Source of the DNA: DATARH01 sp963778385
GTDB taxonomy: Bacteria > Pseudomonadota > Alphaproteobacteria > ATCC43930 > CGMCC-115725
Length of the DNA: 64,000 nt
Assembly: GCA_963778385.1 (NCBI GenBank)
Contig: CAVZUA010000015.1
Span: forward strand, 1 to 64,000
Direction: 5' to 3'
This document shows, in pieces, positions 25,319-34,585 of the stretch. The notes beneath the pieces are model-generated. The model was not told the origin of the DNA, did no database searches, and was given only the letters and a program-made list of their open reading frames with translations. How positions within the stretch are numbered: the first letter of the stretch is position 1; every line of letters begins with the position of its first letter. Both the position numbers and the translations under genes were made by a program.

Positions 25319-26577
25319 GCGCGCTCTGCCGCGAATGCGGTGCACGTGTCGCCTCGCCGGGCAAGGCGCGCCGGTGCGGCGCTTGCGGCTCGCCGCGAAT
25401 TGTCGCGCACCCCGAGCTCGACACCCTCGCCATCGCGCATATCGACTGCGATGCGTTCTATGCGACGGTCGAAAAGCGCGATCGGCCGGACCTCGCCGAG
25501 CAGCCGGTCATTGTCGGCGGGCGGCAGCGCGGGGTGGTGCTCGCCTGCTGCTATGTCGCGCGGCTTTACGGTGTGCGCTCGGCGATGCCGATGTTCCAGG
25601 CGCTGGAGCGCTGCCCGCATGCCGTGGTGATCCGCCCGGACATGGCGAAATACCGCGAGGTCGGCCGCGCCGTGCGCGCCGAGATGCGGCGAATGACGCC
25701 GCTCGTCGAGCCGCTGTCGATCGACGAGGCGTTTCTCGACCTCACCGGCACCGAGCCGGTCAACGACATGACTCCGGCCCAGTCGCTGGTCACGTTGGTC
25801 CGCCGCATCGAGGCCAATTTCGGCATCACCGCCTCGATCGGGCTCAGCTACAACAAATTCCTCGCCAAGATCGCCTCCGATCTGGACAAGCCGCGCGGGT
25901 TCGCGGTGATCGGCCGGGCCGATGCCGCCGCCTTTCTCGCCGACAAGCCGGTCGGCCTCCTGTGGGGGGTGGGCGCGGCGATGCAGCGCCGCTTCGCCGC
26001 CGACGGCATCGCGTTGATCGGCCAGTTGCGCGCGCTCGACGACCGCGAGCTGGCGCGGCGCTACGGCAAGATGGGCGCGCGGCTGGCGCGCCTCGCGCGG
26101 GGCGACGATTTCCGTCACGTCGAACCGGTCTCGCAGACCAAGTCGATCTCGGCCGAGACCACCTTCGCCCGCGACGAGAGCGATGCCGAGGCGCTGGCGC
26201 GCACGCTGCGGCCGCTGTGCGAGGAGGTATCCGCGCGGCTGAAAGCATCGGGCTTGGCGGCCGGAACCGTGACGCTGAAGCTGAAGACCAGCGATTTCCG
26301 CATCCGCACTCGCTCGCGCAAGCTCGCCGACCCGAGCCAGCTCGCCGATACGCTGTTCCGCACCGCCCGCCACCTGCTCGCCGCGGAAGCCGACGGGGCG
26401 ACGCGGTTCCGCCTGATCGGGGTCGGTGCCGACAGCCTCACCAGCGCCGACACGGCCGACCTGCCGACCCTGTTCGACCGGGAGGACGGCAAACCGCGCC
26501 GGCTCGAACACGCGCTCGACGACATCAAAAGCCGCCATGGTGACGATGCGGTAAAGCTCGGGCGAGTGATCCACTAA
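25315..26577 (+). CDS. dinB: DNA polymerase IV with N-terminal zinc ribbon
   Basis: A 420-residue Y-family translesion polymerase starting at GTG 25315 (GGAGGAGG upstream, GTGA overlap with the kinase stop). The first 25 residues hold a C-x2-C...C-x2-C ribbon (CRECG...CGACG), a known extension in many alphaproteobacterial DinB proteins. Catalytic carboxylates are in HIDCDAFYATVE and LSIDEAFLDLTG. Then follow SIGLSYNKFLAKIASDLDKPRGF (little-finger approach) and the helix-hairpin-helix GLLWGVGAAMQRRF. A weak clamp-binding-like segment, DLPTLFD, is near the C-terminus. Confidence 0.95.
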   Translation: MSALCRECGARVASPGKARRCGACGSPRIVAHPELDTLAIAHIDCDAFYATVEKRDRPDLAEQPVIVGGRQRGVVLACCYVARLYGVRSAMPMFQALERCPHAVVIRPDMAKYREVGRAVRAEMRRMTPLVEPLSIDEAFLDLTGTEPVNDMTPAQSLVTLVRRIEANFGITASIGLSYNKFLAKIASDLDKPRGFAVIGRADAAAFLADKPVGLLWGVGAAMQRRFAADGIALIGQLRALDDRELARRYGKMGARLARLARGDDFRHVEPVSQTKSISAETTFARDESDAEALARTLRPLCEEVSARLKASGLAAGTVTLKLKTSDFRIRTRSRKLADPSQLADTLFRTARHLLAAEADGATRFRLIGVGADSLTSADTADLPTLFDREDGKPRRLEHALDDIKSRHGDDAVKLGRVIH

Positions 26578-26578
26578 A

Positions 26579-26664
26579 CCGTCATACCGGCGAAGGCCGG
26601 TATCCACCTATCCGCGCTTCAAGCCATTGAAGCGTGGGTCCCGGCCTTCGCCGGGACGACAAGT
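26579..26664. repeat. Intergenic palindromic repeat pair after dinB
   Basis: ATACCGGCGAAGGCCGGTAT and, 30 bp on, TCCCGGCCTTCGCCGGGA form two stem-loops. They mark the border between the core cluster and the accessory region. Confidence 0.72.
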
Positions 26665-27337
26665 GAGATATCAGCAGCGCGGGTGGCCCAGCGCCTCGAT
26701 CTTGTTGAGCTTGGCCTTGATCTTATAGTCGCCGTTCTCGGCCCGGCCTACCACTGCATGTCATCGTGTAACGTAACATGTTGACAAATAGCGGCTATGG
26801 AGTCAAAACCGTCCCACTGCGTACCGGCTGAATGACTTGATTTCGATTGGTCCGGTAGCAAATCCGGTAGCAAACAACTCCCATTCCGTCGAGCCTCAGA
26901 GCGCCTTGGGAGGTCGCCACGCTGCCGTCGCTGACGCCTGCTCGGCCTATCTGACCGGGCTCGCCGCCGCTTCCGTCGGTTCGCACGGCGGTTGTGACGA
27001 TGCGACCTTCGGTTGCATGATGGTGCGGCTGGAACCGTACTGCGGCGATGCGGCAACTCCAGGCCCGGCTCATCGGTTGATCTTCAACGGATGCGCCGCC
27101 AAGCGCCGCGAGCGCATCAACCAGCCCCGAGGCCGGCGCCGGGGCGCGCCACACGCACGCAATGCCGCCAGTCCCAACCCACCTTCACCAAAAAGGCTAA
27201 TAGCTGCTCTTCCATTGGCGACGCCCGCCGACCTCGACGATCCCGACAAGACCATCCTGGCCGCGCTGCCGAGACGCTTGCCGCCATCACCGCGCGTTTG
27301 GTATCTAAATTTGCTCCTGAAGTTTTAGCCGAGCCAA
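26665..27337. other. Region without a convincing gene; tandem 12-mer
   Basis: About 670 bp with only short overlapping open frames of unlikely composition. A perfect tandem duplication TCCGGTAGCAAA-TCCGGTAGCAAA lies at 26851-26874. A minus-strand stretch (26672-26757) reads NGDYKIKAKLNKIEALG, which looks like the tail of a real protein but is not identified. The segment is probably a recombination scar at the start of the accessory region. Confidence 0.35.
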
Positions 27338-28246
27338 ATGACGCTGGGAGCAGCTAAGGCCATTTTCGGCGCGGCTTGCCTCCTGATTTTATTCTCCGGG
27401 GTTACTGCTGCCCTGGGAGCAACGGCTTGCGCTGCGGCCCCCTTAGGCAGCATCGTTGTCAAAATCCTTGACCGAGTGCCCTTGGTAACAGGGTCCGCGA
27501 ACGGTAAGCCGGTAACCTTGGTTCTTGATACCGGTGCAGAGCAGACCGTGTTAACCGGAGCCGCCGCCGAACGCGTCGGGGCCGAAACGCCCAAGTTCGA
27601 ATTTTCACGGCAAATGCGTGGTGTCGCTAATTCGGCGCCAACTCGCGAAGTCGAACTCCGAAGTTTTGCGATCAATGGCGTCGCGGTACCCCCGCCGTTG
27701 CGGGTCAGGGCAATTCCGCCGATCACCGCCTTACCTGCCGATGGCCTTTTCGGCAGAGACAACCTGGGTCAATTCGATATTGATTTCGATATGCCGCAAG
27801 GCCGAGCAGTGCTGTACCAGCAGGGGGCCTGCGATACCCCACCGAATTGGCCTAGATCGTACGAGACGCTCGAAGTGATCGGCTTGCCCGGCGCGCTCCT
27901 GCAATTCCCGGTGCAGCTCGACGGCCGCAAAATCGCCGCAGCGATCGATACGGGCACGCAAGGCACCACACTCGCGGCCAAAACTGCGGCGGAACTCGGG
28001 GTAACGGACAGCGTGCTGGCAAGGGATCGAGCGGTTACTGTCCGGGGCGCCGCTGCCGAGCAAATCGGCTCCCACATTCATCAATTCTCGCAATTGAGGA
28101 TCGGCGATCTGCTTATTTCAGACCCCGGCATCGTCGTATCGAATGTGAGCTTCAGGGGTGTGGATATGCTGCTGGGAATGGATCTTTTGAGCACTCGTCG
28201 GTTTTGGATCTCTCATACGGCACGCCGCATCTTTCTCGCTCAATGA
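27338..28246 (+). CDS. Secreted retropepsin-like aspartic protease with two catalytic lobes
   Basis: 302 residues with a signal peptide (about 1-32). Two clan-AA aspartyl protease half-domains follow: LVLDTGAEQTVLT at about residues 64-76, with a matching ADGLFGRDNLGQFDIDFD flap/core segment, and AAIDTGTQGTTLA at about 206-218 with GVDMLLGMDLLSTRRFWI. Retropepsins normally dimerise from one D-T/S-G lobe each; here both lobes are in one chain, so the protein could act as a pseudo-dimer. No partner gene is adjacent. Confidence 0.85.
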   Translation: MTLGAAKAIFGAACLLILFSGVTAALGATACAAAPLGSIVVKILDRVPLVTGSANGKPVTLVLDTGAEQTVLTGAAAERVGAETPKFEFSRQMRGVANSAPTREVELRSFAINGVAVPPPLRVRAIPPITALPADGLFGRDNLGQFDIDFDMPQGRAVLYQQGACDTPPNWPRSYETLEVIGLPGALLQFPVQLDGRKIAAAIDTGTQGTTLAAKTAAELGVTDSVLARDRAVTVRGAAAEQIGSHIHQFSQLRIGDLLISDPGIVVSNVSFRGVDMLLGMDLLSTRRFWISHTARRIFLAQ

Positions 28247-28988
28247 GCCTCGGCAATCCTCAGCGTAAGCTCGCGTGAAAGACTGTGCGCGGTTCCCTCC
28301 GACGACAAGGCCGCCTCGCCGCGCTGCTGGGCAAACGATCACGACCGATCGCTTGCCGCTGTCGTGGCCGGCGCATCAAGTCTCGAATGCCCGCGCCTGC
28401 CGCGCCGTTCATCGCGCCGCCGGTCTGGGCTCAATGGCGCCGCCTCGGTTGCGGCTGCCGGCAGGTTGATGCCGACCAACGGTCGCTGGGCGGGCATGGT
28501 TTAACGTCTCCTGGTAGCGCCGCGACGACAGCCTGTCATCGCCGATCACCGCAGCCGTCGAGACGTCACGCATCGACTTCGTCCGGAGCGCCAGCGGTGG
28601 GCCCTGCCTGCGAACGGCTTTTACGGGCCGGCGCTGGTGAAGGCACCTGTTACTCCGGAAGCATTCATGGGATTAAGTCCGAGGATGGACTGCTGGGCGA
28701 ATTGAGCCTGCTGTGCTCGTGCCGCCCACCCGTAGCGCAACGCTTCTCTCCCTCCAGCACTGGCTGGAAGCCAAATGACGCGGATTGTCTCCCGGGGCAC
28801 ACCTGCGTGATCCGCTCGCCAAACGGTGACTTGCGGGCTGTTCTGAGCGATCCCGTGCGGGTATCCAGCGTTCTGAGCGAGAAGAAAAGGTCCTGCTCGC
28901 GAGTGCGGCACAGCAGCGGAGGACCAAGGCATGACGCAACCAAATTAGGGTGGGGGCGCGTATAGGCAGCAACCGAAGGAGAGCAGCC
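28247..28988. other. Long intergenic region, no supported gene
   Basis: About 740 bp between the aspartic protease and the peptidoglycan-binding protein. Open frames exist on both strands, but they have arginine/proline-rich shadow-like compositions and no recognisable domain. Nothing is called. Confidence 0.4.
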
Positions 28989-29492
28989 ATGCCAGCGACG
29001 ATTGCTCCAGGGTCGTCAGGAGACGACGTAAAGCGGTTGCAGCGCGTTCTTGCTCGCATGTTGCTGTGGAACCCGTTCGGGCCGATTACCGGCGTGTTCG
29101 ACGGCAGCCTTGAAACGAGCGTGAAAACCTTCCAGCAGAACAATGGGCTGACGGCCGATGGTATCGTCGGTCCAACGACCTGGGCAAAGCTCCCACCCTA
29201 TCGCGAGGCTTCGCCTACCTTGCACGTTGGCTCTGCCGGACCCGCTGTGGCGTGGCTTCAGCAAGCGCTGAGTGGCAAGGATGTTCTGGTGCAGTTTCAA
29301 CCTTACGCGGGAGCAATCGACGGCATTTTCGGCCCCCTTACCGAGAGCGCCACGCGAGCGCTACAGGGCTGGGCCGACGTGGCCGCAACGGGTGTCCTCG
29401 ATGACAGCACCTGGTTTGTGTGGATGACACCAGGATCAGCCCAGCAACTCACACTAGAGGCTGCGTGTGGGCTGCTGCACGACCTCGCCTAA
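28989..29492 (+). CDS. Protein with two peptidoglycan-binding (PG_binding_1) domains
   Basis: 167 residues starting at ATG 28989 (AAGGAG 9 bases upstream). Two tandem PGB1 repeats are present: GSSGDDVKRLQRVLARML...GVFDGSLETSVKTFQQNNGLTADGIVGPTTW (about 8-62) and GSAGPAVAWLQQALSG...DGIFGPLTESATRALQGWADVAATGVLDDSTW (about 78-137). No signal peptide or catalytic domain is seen, so it may act with a phage-like or export partner, or bind peptidoglycan after non-classical release. Confidence 0.88.
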   Translation: MPATIAPGSSGDDVKRLQRVLARMLLWNPFGPITGVFDGSLETSVKTFQQNNGLTADGIVGPTTWAKLPPYREASPTLHVGSAGPAVAWLQQALSGKDVLVQFQPYAGAIDGIFGPLTESATRALQGWADVAATGVLDDSTWFVWMTPGSAQQLTLEAACGLLHDLA

Positions 29493-29494
29493 CT

Positions 29495-29581
29495 TTAGAC
29501 AATCACGAATAGCCCAACGACGGCACCGAGGCTGAGCATCAGCACGATGAACCCAGCGACTACCCATTCCCGCTTGGTCAT
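29495..29581 (-). CDS. Possible 28-residue single-span membrane peptide
   Basis: The frame reads a short basic start (TKREW) followed by an unbroken hydrophobic stretch VVAGFIVLMLSLGAVVGLFVIV up to the stop. The composition is that of a small transmembrane protein. No ribosome-binding site is visible, so expression is uncertain. It is convergent with the peptidoglycan-binding gene. Confidence 0.3.
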   Translation of the reverse strand: MTKREWVVAGFIVLMLSLGAVVGLFVIV

Positions 29582-29803
29582 TGCGCTGCGGCACTGAACG
29601 CGCGCGGGGTATGCGAACGGTCGAGAACGAGGCCCTCCTGGCTCTTACTGGTCGAAGGGTCCGACTTCGGATCAAAACGCCGCTCCCGAAAGATGCAGAG
29701 ACTTAGTCGAGATTTGGCGACCTCACGACAACCCAACGGGCACGAACCGCGCACAGAAACTGAACTGCGGCGTTGTGTCGTGCTGTGCGGAGACGGGTCG
29801 ACA

Positions 29804-30088
29804 TTATCCCTTTGTAAGTCGACGCCGATTTGCTCGCACTTTCCGCCGATAGTGGGACAGCACTTTGCCCGCTGCGCCTTGCGCGGTTGACCCGAGACTT
29901 CCCGTCAGCGCCGCCGATTGCAGGTCCAGCCCCGCCTGTATCTTTTCGTCGACCATGCGACGGGCTTCGGCTTGGCCAGCGGAACCACCAGACAGGATTT
30001 TCAGCGTGCGAAGCGCGATCACCTGGGATGCCTCCATCCCTAAAGCCCAGGTGTTGAGACCGAGGCGGAGCCATGGATTTCTTGCCAT
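29804..30088 (-). CDS. Conserved hypothetical alphaproteobacterial protein (about 94 residues)
   Basis: Begins ARNPWLRLGLNTWALGMEASQVIALRTLKI and continues with an alanine/glycine-rich helical part (GSAGQAEARRMVDEKIQAG) and a basic tail (SHYRRKVRANRRRLTKG). I recognise this as a widespread uncharacterised family in sphingomonads and relatives, resembling phasin-like helical proteins in composition. AAGGGGGAT just upstream of ATG 30088 is a good ribosome-binding site. The function is unknown. Confidence 0.7.
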   Translation of the reverse strand: MARNPWLRLGLNTWALGMEASQVIALRTLKILSGGSAGQAEARRMVDEKIQAGLDLQSAALTGSLGSTAQGAAGKVLSHYRRKVRANRRRLTKG

Positions 30089-30453
30089 CCTATCCCCCTT
30101 GATCCGGCGCCGGTCGGTTAGGGGCCAAAACACGCCCTCGTCATGTTGCCGAAGCTGATCCGATCGCCAACACCCGCCCGCGACAGATATCCCCACCTGG
30201 ACCGACATCGAGGTCTGGGGTGTGGTGACATCGCCCGGATAGAAGTAACTATTGCGGTCCTGCAAGTGCCAACTGTTTCGGTTCGCGATTGCGTGGTCAG
30301 GCGGTTCCCCAAAGCGCCTTTTTTGGCGGAAGGCTTGCGGCATGCGACCGGCTCGAATGCGTTAAGCTTGAGATCGCTAATCGGTCTACGCCCTTAACAC
30401 GCGGGGCTATCGCCAAGCGTACGCTGGCATTTTCTCAGTGCTTCGGCGCGCCC
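30089..30453. other. Intergenic region, no supported gene
   Basis: About 365 bp between the 94-residue conserved protein and the Ku remnant. No gene, repeat or regulatory site is recognised. Confidence 0.35.
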
Positions 30454-30779
30454 TTAATAGGTCACGAACTGGCCCCGTTGGTATTCATACCCCTTCACGA
30501 CCTCGTCCCGTTCGATCTCCTCGCCCAACTCCGGATCGTGCGGCCGAAGAGACACGCGACTGGCGGGCGCGAAGCCCTCCGGGTTCGCCCGACCGGACGG
30601 GTCGTTTCGGGTAGGCAGCTCGTCATCTTCCCGGGGATCAAAATTGGAAGGGCCGGCCGCCGGATGCGGCTGCCAGACCTGGTGCAGGCGGACTGTTTTC
30701 GCCCGTGTGGTCGCCGGGGACAGACGGGGCATGAAACCAGGGAAAGGCGCAGGAAGCCTTTCCAACTTGCACGCGGCAT
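30454..30779 (-). pseudogene. ku: N-terminal fragment of Ku end-joining protein
   Basis: From ATG 30779 the frame reads PRASWKGFLRLSLVSCPV, the universal start of bacterial Ku. A frameshift follows, then the other frame gives LSPATTRAKTVRLHQVWQP, ASRVSLRPHDPELGEEIERD and VVKGYEYQRGQFVTY, after which a stop and unrelated sequence follow. Only about 105 of some 270-300 residues survive, without the central beta-barrel dimer core. Ku recruits LigD in bacterial non-homologous end joining; the LigD-type remnant at 3871-4130 suggests the whole pathway is lost here or was carried on fragments. Confidence 0.8.
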
Positions 30780-31035
30780 AACGGTCTCCGCGCCGCTTTT
30801 GCGGCGTATGGAGTCAACGAGCCCCGGTTCATCGCGATCCAGCCGGGCCTGCGAACGATCGAGCGGGCTGTTGCTGAAAGTGCTTTCCGGTCCGGTCCTC
30901 AGCCGAAGAGCCTCGTCAGGAACAGCTTTGAGGAAGGTGACGTTTGGCGCCCTTACGCGCGATGAGATAAAGCGCAAAGTGTCTCGAACGCGGCCGTGCT
31001 GAAGCTGCACAAGATACTCCTGCAGGAGGTCGAGC

Positions 31036-31236
31036 GCGGAAAACTACTGATAGCTCTCCTCCGGTTCGTCCCACACGCGCATCGTGGCGTCGGCGAGCCG
31101 GTAATGCGGGAAATGCATCGTCGCGAGCAGCCCCGTCCTGGTCGCGGCGATTGAGCGCCGCGATAAACCGGTCGAGCACATCCATCGCGGCGGCGACCGC
31201 CGCTTCGTCCGGCTCTATATTGGTCTCGTCGATCAT
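31036..31236 (-). pseudogene. SnoaL/NTF2-like small protein, frameshifted
   Basis: ATG 31236 starts IDETNIEPDEAAVAAAMDVLDRFIAALNRRDQDG, typical of the helical start of NTF2-like proteins. A single extra base then shifts the frame, and the other frame continues LLATMHFPHYRLADATMRVWDEPEESY to a stop. Removing the indel gives an open short protein. Its ATG overlaps the stop of the NHL-repeat gene (ATGA), so both belonged to one operon. Confidence 0.6.
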
Positions 31237-32262
31237 TGCTTGACGTATTTCCTCAGACCTTTGCCGACATTCTCGGCGCCAAAGACATTGCCGGCCGCAT
31301 CGGCCGCAACACCTTCGCCACCCGATTTGTCGGTACCGGGGTTGGCGCGCGGGATGTAGTACTTGACTGACCCGTCCTTAGCGCTGCCAATGCGGATGCC
31401 ACGGCGACAGCCAGGATCCGGCGTGCAAGTCGGGTCCTCGGTCTGCGAGTCGGCCACATACATCACATCATCCTTGTCGATAAACACCGCGCTCGGCCGC
31501 CCAAACTGCTTCCATTCGGCGAGAAACTTGCCGTCCTGGTCAAAGATCTGGATGCGGCTGTTGACGCGGTCGGCGACAAACACGCGGCCTTGCGAAGTCC
31601 AGCGCGATGCCGTGCGGCTCGTTGAACTCGCCGGGACCCGTGCCCTTCTTGCCCCAGCTCTTGATCACCGTGCCGTCGGGCGCGAGCTTGACGATCCGCG
31701 CATTCAACTCGGCGCCATGCCCGTCGGCGACAAAAATCGTGCCGTCGGGAGCGATCGTCACCGCCGACGGCCGGTAGAAATACCCCGGCGCATCGCCGGG
31801 CATGCCGGGGTGACCGAGTGTCATCAGCACTTTGCCCTCGGGGCTGAACTTAACGACGACATGACCCTTGCCATTTTTGCCATCGGCATCCGCGACGTAG
31901 ACATTGCCGCTCTTGTCGAGTGCGATGCCGTGCGGAAAGACAAATATGCCGGCGCCAAAGCCGGCGAGCAGCTTGCCCTCGGGGTCGAAGTGCAACACCG
32001 GCGGCAAATCGGAATTGAGGCAATTGCCGCCGCAGCGCTCGAACGCCCAGATGCTCTTGCCGTCCGCGCCCGGCGTGACAGCGATGACCCCGCCCCACTG
32101 CCGCCCCTCCGACAATTGCCCAAAGCTAACGCCCTTGGCATAGAGGTCAGGGAGATCGATCGACGGCACCGCCGGTGTGTCGGCTACCACGATGCCGAGG
32201 CCGACTGCCATCGCCAATGCCGCGCCAGCGACCACGGCAAAGCCACTGCCAAACATCTTCAT
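31233..32262 (-). pseudogene. Secreted NHL-repeat (beta-propeller) protein, one frameshift
   Basis: ATG 32262 (GGGAGG 8 bases upstream) opens a protein with a signal peptide (VAGAALAMAVGLGIVVA). NHL repeats follow, e.g. FVFPHGIALDKSGNVYVADADG, YFYRPSAVTIAPDGTIFVADGHG and FNEPHGIALD. One extra base in the run near 31594-31598 shifts the frame; downstream SQGRVFVADRVNSRIQIFDQDG continues the repeats to the stop at 31233. The repaired protein has about 340 residues and would be a periplasmic six-bladed propeller similar to peptidyl-amidating-lyase-like proteins. Enzymatic activity cannot be assigned. Confidence 0.75.
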
Positions 32263-32639
32263 ATGATCGCCTCCCCCTCCATCGTTCCCGGCTTGTCCCG
32301 GGGATCTACGTGGATGAGCCTGGTTATTCCGTTGCCGTCTGCACCGCGGCGCGCCGACAATCCTCGGATCGGGAAACCGCAAGCGGCAGCAGACCATTAC
32401 TCGACCTTAATGCGCCATGAACACCTGCCTGCGCTGGCTGGCGACAACTCCCACACGGGAGTCATAACACCCTTATGGGGGGCGGGCGCGCCTTCCGATT
32501 CCTCACATTTTGGCGACTGACTCTTGTGATCGCCCCCCGTAAGACGGCGCATTTGCTTACGACCGGGCCCACACACTTCGGTCGCAACGGCGACGCGAGT
32601 ACCCTTCGGAGATTCTCCTGGTCGGGGAGCGGAAGCGAC
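32263..32639. other. Intergenic region between divergent genes, half palindrome
   Basis: Shared upstream region of the NHL gene (minus) and the LysM gene (plus). A half copy of the extragenic palindrome (CCCGGCTTGTCCCGGG, 32287-32302) is present. No gene is seen, and promoters are not recognisable by eye. Confidence 0.4.
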
Positions 32640-33065
32640 ATGCACCGGCATCACCGGAAAATCGGACTCCGAGCGATCCCTTTGGCATTGACGCTCATAT
32701 TTGTCGCCTCGTGTGCCCCACCGAACCCACCGGAGCCGGCCAAAATCAGCGGGCCGCCACTGACTGCAGCACCTTCTGTTGGCAGCGAACCCAAAGCAGC
32801 GGCGCAGTCCGGACAAACCATTACGGTCAAATCTGGACAATCGCTTGGAGGAATTGCCGAGGCACATCATGTGTCAAAACGAGCCATCATCGCGGCCAAT
32901 CGCCTGCACCCGCCATACGAGCTGAAGGCTGGTGCGCGACTGATTATTCCGGCCACACAGGCGGTTGCGGCAAAAGGAGACAAACCGCACCGTCCTCATG
33001 GCTTGGCTCAGTCGGCGCACCCTGCGAAAGCGTCGGAGCCACCGGAAGTCATCCCGCTGGATTGA
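32640..33065 (+). CDS. LysM-domain lipoprotein
   Basis: 141 residues. A lipoprotein signal with lipobox VASC (Cys about 25) and a proline-rich linker lead to one LysM domain: TITVKSGQSLGGIAEAHHVSKRAIIAANRLHPPYELKAGARLIIP (about 60-104). A polar His/Pro-rich tail follows. It should be anchored in the outer or inner membrane and bind peptidoglycan. Its last 39 codons lie in the 583-bp duplicated segment, so a headless copy of the tail exists at 35043-35161. Confidence 0.85.
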   Translation: MHRHHRKIGLRAIPLALTLIFVASCAPPNPPEPAKISGPPLTAAPSVGSEPKAAAQSGQTITVKSGQSLGGIAEAHHVSKRAIIAANRLHPPYELKAGARLIIPATQAVAAKGDKPHRPHGLAQSAHPAKASEPPEVIPLD

Positions 33066-33529
33066 GCGCGGCACGTCGGTGCGCCGAACTTGCGGCGAAC
33101 CCAATGCCCGCCAGGCGCATTACACGCACGCAAACGCCGCCAGCATTCCTAACACCGGCCCCGGCCTTCCGCGGTTGCTCGGCTCCAGCGGGTTCCGATT
33201 CAAACGCCCGTTCGCGGCCCCCGAAGCAGACGCTCGGCATCAATTCTGCGGATCTCGCATGATGCCCTCTCCGGATCTCGCCTGGCGATCGTTCGTTTCG
33301 GCCACCCGGCGGCGAGGGCGGGTACGCGCTGGAGTTCAACTCCCAGCACCTTCGACGCTTACCGGATCAGATAACTATCCTGGGCAAAGTCGAGTACGAG
33401 CCGCAGAAGCACGATGCCTTCATGGATGATGTGCTGCGGTCCGTCATCCAGTTCTTTCGCGACGGGGTCCAGAACAATCGGGCTCCTTCGATGGAGCAGT
33501 GGACCGAGGAGTTTTTGCGTTATTGGGCC
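32947..33529 (+). repeat. 583-bp direct repeat, left copy
   Basis: Contains the 3' end of the LysM gene and the 5' part of a DUF2971 gene. It is identical to 35043-35625 except for one base (A/G in GGAGTTC[A/G]ACTCCC). The IS3 element lies exactly between the two copies. Confidence 0.95.
33263..33529 (+). pseudogene. DUF2971 fragment (left copy), cut by IS3 element
   Basis: The left copy of the duplicated DUF2971 segment has the GGEGGYALEF block, KVEYEPQKHDAF, then DDVLRSVIQFFRDG up to FLRYWA. It ends at the IS3 terminus at 33530. No start codon or complete N-terminus is visible. Confidence 0.65.
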
Positions 33530-33604
33530 TGTCCGTCGTCAGAGTTTTTGGGACAACGGGCTAGGTAAAGATAAGGGAGGCTCTGGCGCATCGGATTGGT
33601 GGTT

Positions 33605-34585
33605 TCAGGCGGCGTGTAAACGATGTTGTAGTCGGCGGTTTGCGATGGTCTGTCGTTTGATCCTTTCTCGTTCTGCCAGGATGGTCGGGCCTCGCCCGAA
33701 GTAGACGTCGGCCGGGGTGAGATTGTCGATGCTCTCGTGGTAACGGCGGTGGTTGTAGTTGGCGACGAAGGCGTCGATCTGGGCTTCGAGATCGCCGGGC
33801 AGGAAGTAGTTCTCTAACAGGATGCGGTTCTTGAGAGTCTGGTGCCAGCGCTCGATCTTGCCCTGTGTCATCGGATGATAGGGGGCACCATGAATGTGCT
33901 TGATGCTCCGATCACCGAGCCATTTGGCGAGGTCGCCCGCGACATAGCTGGAACCGTTGTCGGACAGGAGCCTGGGCCGCTGCGTGGGCTTAGCCTCGTG
34001 CAACCCCGAGGCCCGCAGCGCCCGGTCGAGCGTGGCGGTGACGTCCTCGGCTTTCATCGTGGCGCACAGTTTCCAGGCGACGATGTAGCGGGAGAAGTCG
34101 TCGAGCACGGTCGACAGGTAGAACCAACCCCAGCCGATCACCTTGAGATAGGTGAAGTCGGTCTGCCATAGCTGGTTGGGCGCTGTGGTCTTGTTCTTGA
34201 ACGCGTCGGCCGCCTTGATGACGATGAAGGCTGGGCTGGCGATCAGATCATGGGCCTTCAACAGGCGATAGACCGAAGCCTCCGAGACAAAATAGCTTTC
34301 CGTGTCGGTGAAACGCACGGCCAGCTCGCGCGGCGACAGCGCCGGCTCGTCGAGCGCCAGCTCGATGATCCGCTGCCGCTCGGGGTCGGCGATGCGGTTC
34401 CAGACGCGGTCTGGCCGGGGCGATCGATCGTTCAGAGCTTCCGGCCCGCTGCTGCGGTACCGATCGTACCAGCGGTAGAAGGTCGCCCGGGGAATGCCGA
34501 GCTTCGCCAGGGTGTGGCGCACCGGCAGCGCAGACTGCTCGACCAGCCGGATGATCTCCAGCTTCTCGGCGGCGGGGTATCTCAT
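33605..34585 (-). CDS. IS3-family transposase orfB, intact
   Basis: 326 residues. An N-terminal helix-turn-helix (HTLAKLGIPRATFYRWYDRY) is followed by the rve integrase core with catalytic Asp in LWQTDFTYLK (about 141), Asp in LLSDNGSSY (about 208) and Glu in GKIERWHQTLK (about 245). A basic C-terminus follows. The start overlaps the orfA stop by 4 bp, the usual site for programmed frameshifting or coupling. All three catalytic residues are present, so the element may be active. Confidence 0.94.
   Translation of the reverse strand: MRYPAAEKLEIIRLVEQSALPVRHTLAKLGIPRATFYRWYDRYRSSGPEALNDRSPRPDRVWNRIADPERQRIIELALDEPALSPRELAVRFTDTESYFVSEASVYRLLKAHDLIASPAFIVIKAADAFKNKTTAPNQLWQTDFTYLKVIGWGWFYLSTVLDDFSRYIVAWKLCATMKAEDVTATLDRALRASGLHEAKPTQRPRLLSDNGSSYVAGDLAKWLGDRSIKHIHGAPYHPMTQGKIERWHQTLKNRILLENYFLPGDLEAQIDAFVANYNHRRYHESIDNLTPADVYFGRGPTILAERERIKRQTIANRRLQHRLHAA

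Noticed and set aside
28285..28965. 226-codon open frame on the plus strand between the aspartic protease and the peptidoglycan-binding gene
   Set aside because: Arg/Pro/Ser-rich shadow-like composition, no ribosome-binding site, no domain, and overlap with equally long open frames on the other strand.
30289..31002. 237-codon plus-strand frame over the Ku fragment
   Set aside because: The minus strand clearly encodes Ku residues here; the plus frame is antisense.
31363..32520. 385-codon plus-strand frame opposite the NHL gene
   Set aside because: NHL repeats are unambiguous on the minus strand; the plus frame is a GC-rich shadow.
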